Below, one piece after another: positions 1 through 12,554 of a DNA stretch of 64,000 nucleotides (its first letter is position 1; each line of letters opens with the position of its first letter). The stretch comes from Marchantia polymorpha subsp. ruderalis (lineage: Eukaryota; Streptophyta; Marchantiopsida; Marchantiales; Marchantiaceae), in the NCBI GenBank assembly GCA_037833965.1, contig AP031352.1, positions 28,026,501-28,090,500 of the forward strand, in the 5' to 3' direction. A program made the position numbers and the translations under genes. Under the pieces are notes generated by a model. That model was not told the DNA's origin. It was given only the letters and a program-made list of their open reading frames with translations, and did not search any database.

Positions 1-1689
1 AACTAGTAATATCAAGGAACGGGAATGGAGGGAACACCACTGGTAAAGACCGAAGAGATCCATCGACGCCTCAACCCAATCCCTCTTCACCTTCCACACC
101 TTTTGATGGGAGAGACAGGGAAAGGTGAGGTCACCAAAGCACTTAGACAAAGCCGTGTTCAATTTTTGGGTTGTGTTTGGGGACGCATACACATGCAGCT
201 CCAGGAGTGATCCAGTGCAGGAGTCACAGGAGTGTAGGGGCAGGAAGTTACATTCAGTAACAGAAGCTAATTGCGTCTGCCCTACCCCGTAACATCCAGC
301 GAAGTCTTTAGCGATATATCTTGCAAACTAGTTCTGGTCTGTGAAGTGTCTTTATGTCCATGTGTAAATTGGAGAAAACTGTAGATGTTCGGAGACCATT
401 TGTAAGGTTCTGGTTGTTTCGAGCTAAATTACATGCGCTAGAGATCGTGGGTGGTTTATATATAGATCACTGGGAATAATTTTTTAATTTGATGGTCTCC
501 CCACCTAAAAGATGTTGATAATTGAAGCTACATTTTGGGGATGGAGAAATCTCCAAGTAATCTCACGCATCTGTAGTGATGCATGTTGCCCTGTATATGG
601 TAGGAGATGACTTTGTGGGTCTGTTCGCTCCTTGATCTTAGTGATACTCCCTCTTCAAGCTTATAGAGGGGCTCATTTCTTGTCAGCAAGTGTAGCAATT
701 TGGAGTAAAGAGCCTCTTTCGGTCATCAGGCTGAAATTGTGTATACGGAAAGGTGATGTCTGTCAGAAATATTGTCTCCCAAGGAAGGACGAGGGTTGTG
801 TCCGACGAAAAGGAACGTCCTTCATTTTCGTCGAGACTTGGTCGTTGTGGATAATTTGGCTACCCCTATCTGTCCAGTGGTTGTGGTTTCACCTGACATG
901 ATCTGAGTGATGAGGATGCCGCTGCCGTGTGGATGTCACTCTCCTCTGGAACAGCAGGGAAGTCAGTGCCATAAGCTTTAGTATATTCTCACCTTCCCCA
1001 CGAGTCGAAATGTCATGTGAAGTTTGGAATTGCCGTGTGAATCAGCTCAAATATGATTCAGATGGGCTCGCTGCCAGCCACGCTTTTACCGTGCGGTTTA
1101 TCAATTTTGGATATGACGTGGCCTCGTCCGATCAGCTCGAGAAGTATATCTCCGCCAGAATAAGATGATTGCGTAGATTGTGTGGTGTACATTGTTAGGA
1201 AGAAGCTGAAAATTTGCTTTTATGGAAGTGGTCTGTCCCCTCTCCGTTACGTTTGGAGATGATCAGCACTATCACGCAGATCTGTGATCTAGGTCGATGA
1301 TCTATGGTGTGCTCTAAGGTCCAAGTCCACTTTACAATTTCCACCCTGCAGGCAAAGTATGCTATATGTCCATGTGAGGAAAGGATGAATTAATGAAAAA
1401 AGTCGTAAATTTTCATCATTCGTGTCTTGTTGAACTATTTAAACTTCTTTCTGAATCCTGGAGAGGTAGATGAGATTGTAGTCGAAATCAACACGTGGGA
1501 CATTAAGGATGTATAAACTGTAATTAGTAGGAGTATGTACACTTCTAATAAAGAAAACCAAAGTGAGACCAGAGCCCGCATGTTATATTATGAGTGATGA
1601 GCACGGCGGAATAAAGTCTCTTTTATTCTGACAAGCACATCCTGTGCTTATTGCTTAAACTGTTGAAATTTCATGTCCTTTTTCCAAAG
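1..1689. other. Intergenic, no gene recognised
   Basis: Mixed-composition DNA. The open frames at 632-901 and 929-1168 (plus) are short, do not join with consistent splice sites, and resemble no family I know. An AATAAA-like polyadenylation signal lies near 1547 on the plus strand, so this could be the 3' end of a gene starting left of the window, but nothing proves it. Confidence 0.4.
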
Positions 1690-4080
1690 TAAACACATAC
1701 GAAAGATTTCCTGTGTATGTAAATTTGACATTGATGAAAAAATGTTTCATTAATCTTTGCTGTATATTAGATGATAATATTCAAAGGAATAGGCGTATTC
1801 CACTTTAGATTATTGATAAAAGCGAGTTCGGATATGTAAAGTTGTAATATTAATTAAAGTAATATAATAATAATACAAATAAGCATTAAAATGAATTTTT
1901 AGAGAACTCTTTTACTTACATTGATTAAAAATCGAATCGAAATGATCAAACTTTACATAAATAGAAAAATATGTATTAGATTAGATATTGTGTATGTAAT
2001 GTAGTAAACAAATATGTGATTTAGCATACATGTTACGTATTTTTGACAACTTAATATCAGTAATTTAAATATCTTGTTGAGGTTGATTGAGTCACATTGA
2101 TTATAAAGTCATAAAGTAAAATTTATGAATTATGTCTTGTGACTCTAATCAAAATAAATTGAATACATATATGAAATATATCAATATGTTATACATATTC
2201 AATAGAAATTACAAAATTTTATGGAAATGCATCATGTTGATATATGACTTCATAAAGATGATATATTTTCAAGTATCAGATTCAATTTATGATATTTTTT
2301 TTAAACTGAAATTCACTTATTGGAAATTTAATTATCATGAAAACTATTGATCACAATAATTAATGCTGTAATAAGTATTTTGATTAAGTACTATTCTTAA
2401 TAAAATTTCATCTATATATTTAAAATGATATGTTATAATGATGTGGAACACAAAATTTTAGTTCATTTTTTTGGTTAATTTTTTACATATATTTTTCACA
2501 CTAGATTAAAAACTTTTGATATTTTTACATTAATTTTAATTCAATCATATAAAACTAGAACTTAAATAATAATAAAGCTTCCTAAAAATGTCTTAAAGAT
2601 ATTTTAAGTTATGATGTTAGCAAAAAATTGATTTGAAAAGATATAATTTTTTTCAGTTTGATAATATGATATTATTTATTTTATAACTTAAATAAATATT
2701 GAATAAAATATCACTTCCAATCAAAAGAATAATGTTTTTATATAATTAAAATTATTTCAAAAATTATTTTGAAATTGAAATATACTAAAAAATAATTATT
2801 ATGGTTATATAAAATATCCATGTAATTATCTTATTTATGCTTGATACATTTGCATGAATGTCACTAATTGATAACTTTTTACATTGTATATGCATATGAT
2901 TACATTCAAATTATGGTAATTTAATAAGTAACAGTGAGAGAAAATCAACTTGTTAAATTGATAGTTTTAAATCTTTATGATATATAGCTGTGTACATTCA
3001 TATATATGTTAGTTGATTCCTTGTGAATGTGCAAGTTTTACGTATAATGAAAATGTACATATACGGTATAGCAATTTCTTTAGGCAAAGTATATTGTAGT
3101 ATAACATCATAATTGATACGATTTTGCTATTGCAAATGAATGTGGTTAGCACATTTGGAGTACTAGTGGGCTACTAAAATTTGAATAAGTAGTATGAGGT
3201 AAATCTTGCATATATTTATCAATTGTACACATGACACAATCTCGTAAATCAATTAGCTATCTTTGCAAATGTAATCAAAATGCAACGAAAAAAACATTTC
3301 TATTCGATTACTTGGATACCTCTTGGAATTGTATGGAGCTATATATGCATCGTTTCACATATATTGAGAGACTAAATGAGATCATAGTATATTAATGGTA
3401 AGAGTGACACTCTTTTTGTACTAGTGGAACATAATCTAATGAACATGCTAACATGACGGTTAAATGACAAAAAATTGATAAATACTTTTCATCAAGCTTC
3501 ACAAAGAAGAAAAAAACGGCTAGAACTTTGTAGCTTGACAATATCTTAATTAGAATTATGTAAAACAATGTCTACAAAGTTTGAATTATCATGATCAAAC
3601 TATCTGCAAACAAGAGTGAAGTATGATGCTTTATAGTCTAAGAATATCACTTCTTTATGTATGACATTCGTTAGTTGCACATTATATAGCAATGGAAACA
3701 AATTAACTAAAATAAACTCCACAATAGATCAAGTAACATGATACAACCGTGTTGGCTAGTATGATAGTCTCTCACACTCCTCACAAACATGTCAAAATGC
3801 ACATCCATAACTCTATATAACTTCAATGGTAAAGTAACAAAAAGTTAACATTTGTGTAATTGCTTCTACTTGAGACCTTGATTGTTGAAGTTCATTCAAG
3901 AAGATGGATAGTTACATTCAAATTTTTCTCATGTGTAGTATGAATAGCTCGACCCTTTCAACCTTAACTTTTTTACTCTGTAAACAAGTTTGGATACATC
4001 CTAACTCCTGTCTATTGTAGTCCATATGATAATTTCCTCCATGTAAACCGTGTACTCAATCCAAATTAGGCCAACAATTC
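1690..4080. other. AT-rich island, probably decayed transposon DNA
   Basis: Very AT-rich with few CG dinucleotides and stop codons in all frames. It looks like the islands at 36-39 kb and 61-64 kb, which do contain retroelement coding remnants. I tried to read copia or gypsy motifs here on both strands and found none that was convincing, so the transposon origin rests on composition alone. Confidence 0.4.
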
Positions 4081-5630
4081 AGAACAATTTGCAAATTTGT
4101 CTCTGTTCGAAAACTTCCGTCGTCACACTCCTAGCTACTGAATATACCAAATACTCCCATGACCTGCTATTATCACTATCTTCAAAAGACGTCGACTAAA
4201 AGACATGTCGTTCCTTTAAATTTACTTGATGATGCTCGCGTTGTTTACAGACGATTTTACGTAAATAGTCACCTCAATTTAAACGTTTGGTTTCATCGTT
4301 TTAGGACTTCATGCGGTCTTCCTTTCTTTCTCCTATATTACTTGGTACTCTCTTCTTCAATAAGCATCTCCGTTAAACAAAATGCAGTCGACTCTATAAG
4401 AACTCTAGTCCTTCTTTCGAGATCATAATCTCGACCTTCAAAGCCTGGTGTTCCATCTTGTCGTTTCTTTGACAGTGCCAAAGGCCTCAACCCGGATTCG
4501 GTCTTTGGAACGAAGACGGATTCGGTCAGCAGAAGAGGAATAAGTTAACGAATCTAATTTGACTACTCTCAGGAAAACACAGCCATCAACTGAGCACATC
4601 AACCTACCTAGATGATTCTCAATTCTCCACCAAGATCGTGGAGGCTGCAACTACGGTACGCCGGTGAGTCCCAGAGTCGACGTGGAGTGCGGCAATCTGT
4701 GCTCCTCGACCACGGACTTCCAGTGCTCGACACTCCTCGACTACAAATGTCTCGTCGCCCGAAAAAAATGGCGAAATCGATCGAATTTGCTCGTTCAAAA
4801 TTGGCAAAACTAATCGGACATGTTCCAGCAAAATTGGGGCGTACACGTAACTGGACATTATTCGGTTCCGTTTGCCATGCCTCAGACTGCAGTGAAAAAA
4901 ATGAGAAGCGACGGTACGCAAGGCACCCGATCCTCCTCTCGAGCTAAATTCCGACTACGTCTGCGAATGAAACGAGTGACAGTGGCAGAGAAGCGCAGTG
5001 CAGTGCCGTGCCGTTTGAGGTTCGAGGTTATGGCACGGACCACAAGGTGGGAACAGTTGTGAGAAGTCAGTTACACCATCTCTGAAATCGTCGAGGCCTC
5101 GCTGCTCATTAGACAGACAGACAGACATTGGGAATTGGACATTGAGCGCGCAGCTTCAGCGCCTCGGACGCAGGATCTTCCGCGAGCAGGATTCTGAGCG
5201 CGATACTGATTCTGAGCCTGATTCGGCGCCCGGGCCCCGAATTCGGCGATCGCTCGCAGCTTTCCGTATCTTCGAACGTTCGAGGCGCGGGAACGGGAAG
5301 GGCGCGGGGGGCGCGGGGCGCGGGACGCTCTGCGATTTGAATCGGGCGCGTGGGCAGCGAATCGGCGGGGAGCGAGGCAGCGTCGGGGACTGAGGTGGAC
5401 TTACCGTTGACATGGAACGAGCAATTTTGCGCGCACGCTGGATGGTTACGGTCGGTATGTGCTGAGTAAGCTCTAGAAACCAGGAGCGGCGTCAAGATTC
5501 TCGAGGGCGCCCGAACGATCCTTGAGCCCTTTCGCGCGAGGCCGATCGCGCGAATCGCAGAGGCCCAGCGAGGCCCCGCGGCATCTTGACCCGCTCTGCC
5601 CTCGTGGGCGTAAGTAGCAAGCCAGCGACC
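4081..5630. other. Upstream region and GC-rich leader of the NDK gene
   Basis: The sequence rises to very high GC from about 5100. A run of G tracts (5295-5333) sits about 300 bp before the start codon at 5631. No TATA box was seen at a suitable distance, so the promoter is probably TATA-less and GC-rich. The overlapping frames on both strands (for example 5109-5729 minus) are arginine-rich composition artefacts. Confidence 0.45.
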
Positions 5631-8600
5631 ATGGTTCGTGTCAGTAGTGCCTTGTTCCCGATGGAGGTTACTCTGGCGATCATCAAGCCAGACGCCCTCG
5701 AAGCTGGGTACAAGAAAGAAATCCTCCACGTGTTGAAAAAATACAAGTTTGTCATTCTCAATTCGGGCCGCATCAAGGTTTCAATTCTCCACCCTCCCTC
5801 GATCCACGTCCAAATTTCACTCGTTTTGATGACCATTCTTCCGGTCGGAGCTCCGGGGCTTCGTTCGATTTATTCGTCACGAAGTTGTTGTGTTATTTCC
5901 GCAGCTCTGAGTTGGTCCGATTCTTCCACCAGCTCTCGCCGGTGGATGAAGCTCCCTCGTCCCCCATGGAGCTCCTATCGGGGCGTGGGGGGTGTAGGGA
6001 GTAATCACACCTGGTCCAATGGGTCTCTTACTTCGGTGTTACACTTTCAGAACATCTAAGCTTCCTACATTGGAGAAGATCTGGTCGTGATGGAGATGTG
6101 AGGTGAGGTGAGTTGGAGTTGAGGATAAGATTGTAGAGCGGAAAGATCAAACAATGAGCACGTTGTTTGCATTCTGATAAGAGCTTAGATGATGGAGGTG
6201 GAAGGTAAGGAGGAGGGAAGACTCTTGCTCGAGGGGCAATTGTCCACAGCATTGTTGCGGGGATGGAGAAATCTTTTTGACTTCCGCATGAAATGGAAAT
6301 GGACACGATAGCTTGGACTATTGCTTCTGGGGGAGTTCTGATAAGGCGAAGGGACGATGTCTATTTTTGACTCGGACGAACTGTTCACAGTTTATTAGTT
6401 GCAATGATGTCGAAAGTCTCTGCCACTGTTCGTAGTTGTTGAACTGTAAGCAGATTCATGTGGCAAAATAATTGGTCAAAGTGAGCAGTGGTTTGAGTCC
6501 ATCATTGGCTTGCTTCGCAGTTGACTCGCTTGAGAGCAGAGGAGTTCTACGATGATCATACGAAGAATGCGCCTTACTATGAACCCATGATTCAGTACAT
6601 GATGCGGTACCACCTCCTTGAAGCCATCCTGACAATCATTACTTGAAAATATGAAACATCAAACAGCCCAAAATTGGAGAATGTTCTTCCCACAAGGCAC
6701 AGTAGAAGGATGAATAGCAACGACGATCGGCCATTGTTTACTGGATTTGTTTGTTCCTTTGTTCCTTTGTGCTCACAATCTTTTCATTCTACTAAGGATC
6801 AAATGCCTACTTCGACCTTGCATTCCGGTCCCAGATCATGCTGCAACTTTGTGGTTTAAAACGTCTGTGTCACAATCGAGTCGCATCCATACAGGACTTC
6901 AACGAATCATGCGTGGCTAATTAACTACTCATAATCGAAACACTGTTGTGTAGGCGGCCAATCTTTGTCATGGCGCTTGCCCGAGACAATTGTGTGCGTG
7001 CCTTCAGAAACCTCATGGGCCCCAAAGATGCCACAAAGGCCAGAAGAACTCACCCGCAAAGGTACGCCTCCTCGCTCTTCCCAATCATTCTTCCAAATTA
7101 ACGGAAATTTCTACGATTATTGGGATCCGTTCCTCCGGTCTCGATGGTGTCACAGTAGCTCTTGGAGAACACGCTTGAACTTGACTTGAACTGAACTTCC
7201 GGGGACAATGCATGTAGAAAGAGGAGGGAACCGTCCCTCCCGTTTCTACTGCATCGTTGCACAGAGGTCGACCTCTTCCTTTTTTATTTCTGAACACCTT
7301 TGCGTGGGAATACTTTCATGTCTGAACGGGGTGGGTAGCATCGAAATTCATCACTGAGATTTGAAAACAGCAACAGGAAATCGTGACCGGTTACAGTCGA
7401 GGGTGGTTCTCATCCCTCTCTCTGTCGTGGGTTTCGTCCCCCTTGAAGAAGAGTTGGGTTCTTGTCCAAAATTTTATTGTCTCCGCCTAACCCTTCTCCT
7501 GTAATTCCTTCCCCTGCCTTAAAAGCTATGGGTTGGATGACACACGGAAAGGTTATGCTACCCGTAACAGAAGAGAGATGGAGCACAATCATTGCCACCA
7601 AACCTTGTAAAATTCGCTCTTTCACATCATGGCACCCGCAAGTTCTACAAGAGTTACTGTGATGTAGCTTGTTCGAACCAACAGTGTTCGGCAGTCACAC
7701 GCTCAAGAGGGTTTCTAAACCACAGTGGAACAGAAGACGAAAACGATGTAGAGATCTCTAACCTTGATCCTTGAGGGAACTTTCATCAAGCCTCATCAAG
7801 CTCCTATGTTGTGTTGTATTGTACACTCCGCTGCTTGATAGTCTAATCGTAGAGGACACCATCTTTCGCCTACCGTACGTGACTTACTGCTCGTTCAACA
7901 GTTTTGCAAACAACTTTTGCGTGAGTAATGCTGCTCATGACATTGGTCGGTGTGAGTGAGTAATGGAGATAATTTCGAGATAATTTCGTCCTTTACGATC
8001 ATGGACGCTAACTTGTGAAGCCGTTTGGACCAGTTTGCGGGCTATGTTTGGGAAAGATGGTCGATTCAATGCGATTCACGGCAGCGACTCAGCGGAGAGG
8101 GCACGTCGTGAGATTAAGTTCTTTTTCTCAGACAGTAAGCGTCTTGCACTGTAAATTACTCCTACCTCCCATTGCAAAGCCCGGGTCGCCGTAACTTGAT
8201 CCAAACTAATCGCTCAGCCTGTTTAGCAGCTACCAGCATCATAGCGTGATTGGTGGAAATTTGAACTGGCAGTGATTCTCGAGCCGTATCCAAATAAAGA
8301 GATTGCAGACAGTTACTTCAAAGAAAAGGTCAATCCCCTTCTGATCAAAGGGCTGGCAGCTCTAGCCAAAGCTAGGCCATCCTCCGATCCAATTGCTACA
8401 TGCGTATCCTCCCCTGAGATCATAACTGGCACCTAAAATTTGGTCAATTAGGTTTGAGTTCTGCTTTCTAGATACGAATCCTAAATTATAGATGCGGATC
8501 ATTATCCTTCCCCAGGGTCTGAACAACTGAAAGAGCGTCTATTTCAGAACCGACTTAAAATATTCCTTAAGCGAGAGAAATACAGAAATGGTTGGCAAGA

Positions 8601-8780
8601 TGGTTACACGACCACAATCCGAAGTTGCCGAAGCTTTCAGCCGATGTTTTGCCTTATCGCCTCCTAGTGCCGGAAGACATGGGTGGGCCCAAGCCGTTCT
8701 ACATCCCGCCGATGAGATTCAACTTTTCGCCTCCTCAAGATGCGCACAGAGATCCCTCCGGCTTCCCTCAATTCCATTGA
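5631..8780 (+). CDS. NME5/RSP23-like nucleoside diphosphate kinase with DPY-30 motif
   Basis: Six exons, 5631-5777, 6521-6606, 6954-7061, 8034-8134, 8273-8403 and 8586-8780, join in frame with GT-AG introns to 255 aa. The NDK domain spans about residues 12-148. It shows the IIKPDA nucleotide-binding motif (K19), MALARDN, GPKDATKARRTHPQ, and the active-site NAIHGSDS with catalytic His129. Residues 166-204 (LLIKGLAALAKARPSSDP, then WLARWLHDHNP) match a DPY-30 dimerisation motif. A proline-rich tail of about 50 residues follows. NDK plus DPY-30 is the layout of NME5 and is typical of axonemal radial-spoke proteins, where DPY-30 motifs dock on spoke proteins. I infer a role in sperm flagella. The start is the first ATG in frame; an in-frame ATG follows at codon 11. 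The exon 5 donor (GTATCC) is weak, so two to four residues at 190-192 are uncertain. Confidence 0.9.
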
Positions 8781-9363
8781 TGTGGAAGCAAGAACCCACC
8801 CAAATTTTGTAGACCCAATAGTGAGTACCAGAATCTTGCCGACTTAGCCCCAGCGGAACCCCAAGAGTAATGACGGGCCTTTGTTAGCTGTAACGAGTTC
8901 TTAATGCTTCTAGTGCGTAGTTAGGTTCAGGCTTGCTAGGATTTTTGGCCCCTCTTCGAGATGTGGAGAGCACTCAATGAGTGCGAAGACATGAATTCAT
9001 ATTTGTCCCCATAGTACCACTCCCTTGCATCACTCGACATGTGGCGTTGGATAAAACGCGATGGAATGCTTCGATTTCGCCCCTTTTGCTGTAAAGTCAA
9101 TCTCACATCGGGCCACATTTTCCAGACGGGAAAGCGACCCCACGAAGGATCACAGGATGAGAACGAGGCGATGCGAAATTCATGCATGCTTATCACAAAT
9201 GTCAGTGGAAAGATGCTTGTCAGGAATTACAGCTGAGCACGAGAAAGGAATAACGAGAAAGTACGCACCGAATCCACAGCCCTTGATGCGCAAGCCGGCT
9301 CGTCCGACCCCGCGCATCCGTTGCGAGGTTGACACCAGTAGGCCCGTCGGGACGAGGGCGACT

Positions 9364-9506
9364 TAACCCGCGAGCCAATGACCGCGGAGCATTTGGTTCT
9401 GACCCACATGGGTTACCCTCAACCCGCGTGCGGTTAAATCGAGAGTCATGAGGGGTAACCCGCGTCGCGAATGAGCGCCCAGCATTTGGTGCGTCCGTGA
9501 CATGCG
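9364..9506. repeat. Degenerate tandem duplication, about 92 bp period
   Basis: Two related segments at 9364-9414 and 9456-9506 begin with TAACCCGCG and share AGCATTTGGT at the same offset. A third TAACCCGCG-like start (AACCCGCGTG) lies at 9421. The copies differ at many positions, so the duplication is old or was never exact. Confidence 0.45.
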
Positions 9507-10542
9507 CGCAAATGCAGCCTCCGAGGCTCGAGGCTCCTAACGTTTCCGGCGTCAGAGACCGACCGCAGCCTCCTGCAACTCCCAATCTGCGCCTCCGGTT
9601 CCGGACCGGGCGAGCGAACGAACGAACGCAGATCCCGATCCGAGTTAAAGCGAGCCGCCCAAATGCCGCTGGCCTGGCATGCATGGGTTCGAACCTGTCC
9701 CGACGAGGGACCGACCGATCGAGTCAGGTCGTGAGTCACGGTGTGCGCAGTCTGCAGACCGTCAGACCGTTCGACGCCGGACGCTTATCCCGTAGCGAGG
9801 TCTCGATGTGCCTTTCCCTCGACTGCACCTCGAGTTAAAGTGACGTGACTTCAGACGGCGACATCTGGGCCTGCAGATTGTGGATGAGGCGCGTCCGTCT
9901 TCCGATCCGTCATCCTGTCCGACAGTCCTCGGGCTCGGCCGGGCAGCGGGCAGCCGCCGGGCACTCATTGAACAGAACGGCCGAGCCAAACGGAGCCCTT
10001 TAAGAGTCCTCATCCGTTCCTGGGGCCTTCCGAGGCAGACATCTGTGCGCGGCCTTCAACTCAGCCGCTGCCATGCATGGATGAACTCGTGTAGAGGTCG
10101 ACAGCGCGCTCGTCTTAGTCTTGTTCCTTCCCGTCAAGCCAAGTCGGCCCAGTCATGCTCGCCAGGGAATGATAAGTCCCTCCTTGAAGGCGGTCGTCTC
10201 TGACTTGGCCGGCCTGCCAACCTCAAGTTAGGTGCTAAGTTGTGTCGAGCCCAGACTGTGCATGAGGTTCGGTGAAAGCCCAGTCCGCCCCCCTCCCGTG
10301 CCTTCGCGCCCTTTTCCACCCGCGGCTGCCATCAGCCCCTCTCTGTAACGGAAAAACTGACGAAACGGCTACAGTTTGGTTCGCGAATTGTGACCAACGG
10401 GGAGGGGAGCCCCTAAGCCGCTGATCTGACTCGACATGAGTTCAAATGCCCGCACGTGTCGTGATGATTTATTTGTCCTGCAACGTCCGAGAAGGGAAGG
10501 GAGTGTCTTCGGGGAAGGGGACTGGAGGGCGCTCCGTTCCTA

Positions 10543-10567
10543 GGCGCGGGGGGGCCGGGGGCGGGGG
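10543..10567 (+). other. G-rich tract with quadruplex potential
   Basis: Several runs of three to eight G are separated by one to three bases on the plus strand. It lies in non-genic GC-rich DNA. Folding is an inference from sequence only. Confidence 0.4.
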
Positions 10568-10784
10568 AGCGTAGGGAAGATTCCGGGATCGGGTATATAA
10601 CGAACGCATTTACGAGGCGGACGAGGTTGTCGGTTTGCGCGACTGTGGTTCCTGTGAAGCGGAGGCCAACAGGTGGACTGCGCCCCTCTGGCCACACCTT
10701 CGAGGTCGGGAAACATGGAATTGATTGAACTGAATGGGCCGCTGTCGCCAAGGCAGGCAGGCAGGGCCGCCATTCGGCGACAGA

Positions 10785-10803
10785 CAGAGAGAGAGAGAGA
10801 GAG
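10785..10803. repeat. (AG)n microsatellite
   Basis: About nine AG units in GC-rich intergenic DNA. Confidence 0.9.
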
Positions 10804-12069
10804 CAGAGAAGCACTCGCCGTCAGGAATCGAGGGATGTCCTGGTTATCCTGGGATCTGGATGGAATCTCCGCCAGCAGCAGCAATTCGGTGCCAGACCGT
10901 CGCACGTGGCTCAGTGCCGTCTCCTTAACTGCCTTCCCTTGACAAGTGGAATCCCAAATGATACTCTCCCAGATGATACCTGGTTACAGATTTAGCCACA
11001 CAAGCCCTTTGTGCCTTGCAGCCTGAAGTCCTCTCGAATAAAGAATATTCTTTAATTCGAGCAGAAATCCATGTGGCTGAGTAATTGAACTGATTCTCCC
11101 TTCACGTGGTTTACTTACGCTTTACTTACCCGAAATCCGACGAGGTTTCTACCGTCGAGGTAACTGAATCGTGTCATGCCCGTGGGAACATGTTGCGGAA
11201 GGGTTTGAGGTCCGGTTATAGAAATAGACCACTTGCCATTGACTGCGGATAAGCTAATCGCGATTGGCAACTGATCTCTGGATCAAGTTGCACTTGTTGG
11301 GGTGCGACTGCGATTGCGACTGCACTGACCAGAAGACGACGATGACGACAAATCATCGTGTCATCTCGAGCTTTATTGGGATTATCTGGGCGTTTTGCTT
11401 GCCAGGGGCTACCTGCAGTTGCAGGTGGTTCAGGGCAAGGATACGGGCTGCATCGGGTCACCGGGAGCAGCTTCCTGGGCATGACGAGGAAGTTACCGGG
11501 CGGGCGATGGAAGGCGAACGAAGAAGGATTGCCATGTCTCCTCCTCGAGACGAATTGCGAGACGGTTACGAAGAACGACGAGGGGCGCAAATCCAGGAGC
11601 AATTAGGAGCTGAAAGCACGGCTGCGATCGCTCGGCACGTGGACGTGGGATGACGTGCACACTCATCCACACAGCCTGTCCGGGCCTCATCCTCATGTGC
11701 GCTCCAGACCGGGTCCTGCGTTTGGAGTCTCGTGCCCTTCGCCCTTCGAATGCTTCGGCGCCTTCCGATTGGCGAATTCTTCCACGAGCTCTTTCTTTCT
11801 TTCTTTCTTGCGAGGGAAGGCCTGGACAGTGAGTGCCACGAGTTTTACTTGCGCGCATCGCAGTGTTGTTCCGATGTTTCTGCTCGCCGAAATGCATGTA
11901 CACGTCGGAATGAGCTCGAGGCATGATATTTTTAGTGAAGTGGCGCAGAGGATATGGTTGTGGACTAAAACTGGTACTCTTTGAGGGACACGTTCTGGAG
12001 CAAGATTCGAGATTTCGGCTTTTTTCAAATCGAGATGACACACTGCCGGGACAAAACTGACATGGATCC

Positions 12070-12090
12070 CAGCAGCAGCAGCAGCAGCAA
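12070..12090. repeat. (CAG)n microsatellite
   Basis: Seven AGC units between the fibrillin gene and the GC-rich spacer; not inside a supported coding frame. Confidence 0.85.
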
Positions 12091-12554
12091 GTCTCCCATT
12101 TCGGACGAGGTGAGGTGAGGTGACGCGATCTGGGTCAGCAGGACATGCGCATGTTTCAATCCTGGTCGGATCTTCAAAACCAATCCATCCGCCATTCAAG
12201 GTTCTCAATTCGGAATGCCAGCAACGTAGTCCAAATGCACATCAGCAATGCTTTATATCTTGAATACAAAATAATAGTACATGGATAAAGAGCAGTTCGA
12301 AAAGGAGCTCAGTCAGAGCTGAAGAGTTCCAGAAAAGGAAAACTCTCCCCGCGTTCTTGCCATCTGCACCTCTACTCAGAGAATCCTGACGGTAGCTTGT
12401 ACAAGAGAGCAGTAGGAAATGGTTGACAATTCGCTTCGATATTTCTCGTTCCTCCTCTTTCTAATTTCTGTAAAAATTCTGGATACCCTTACGAAGCAAG
12501 AAGCAGCTCGGATCTCTCTCCTCAGATCCCCATCGGCATCTCGAGCTCGTGAAT

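Larger units (their letters stand above)
8781..12554. other. Intergenic, GC-rich, no supported gene
   Basis: Spacer between the convergent NDK and fibrillin genes. From about 9240 to 12050 it is strongly GC-rich and gives long overlapping frames on both strands (for example 9220-9684 minus and 11493-12041 minus), all rich in Arg, Pro and Ser with no recognisable motif. It contains a degenerate duplication (9364/9456), a G-rich tract (10543-10567), an (AG)n run (10785-10803) and a (CAG)n run (12070-12090). Confidence 0.5.

Noticed and set aside
929..1168. Frame with a faint Tudor-like look (FTVRFINFGYD)
   Set aside because: The resemblance is a few aromatic and Gly residues only, and no upstream exon supports it.
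3300..3800. Possible copia or gypsy integrase on the minus strand (a CEECER-like Cys pair)
   Set aside because: The blocks that should follow were absent in all frames, so the match is not better than chance.
5900..5990. Open stretch in NDK intron 1 that reads like an exon (SELVRFFHQLSPVDEA)
   Set aside because: The NDK fold continues directly from GRIK at 5777 to LTRLRAEEFY at 6521; adding this stretch breaks domain spacing, and it has no good donor in phase.
9220..9684. 154-codon minus-strand frame
   Set aside because: It covers the degenerate 92-bp duplication; the copies are not kept in a common frame and the composition is Arg-rich.
9684..9693. GGTTCGAACC resembling a tRNA B box
   Set aside because: No A box at a suitable distance, and the surrounding sequence cannot form a cloverleaf.
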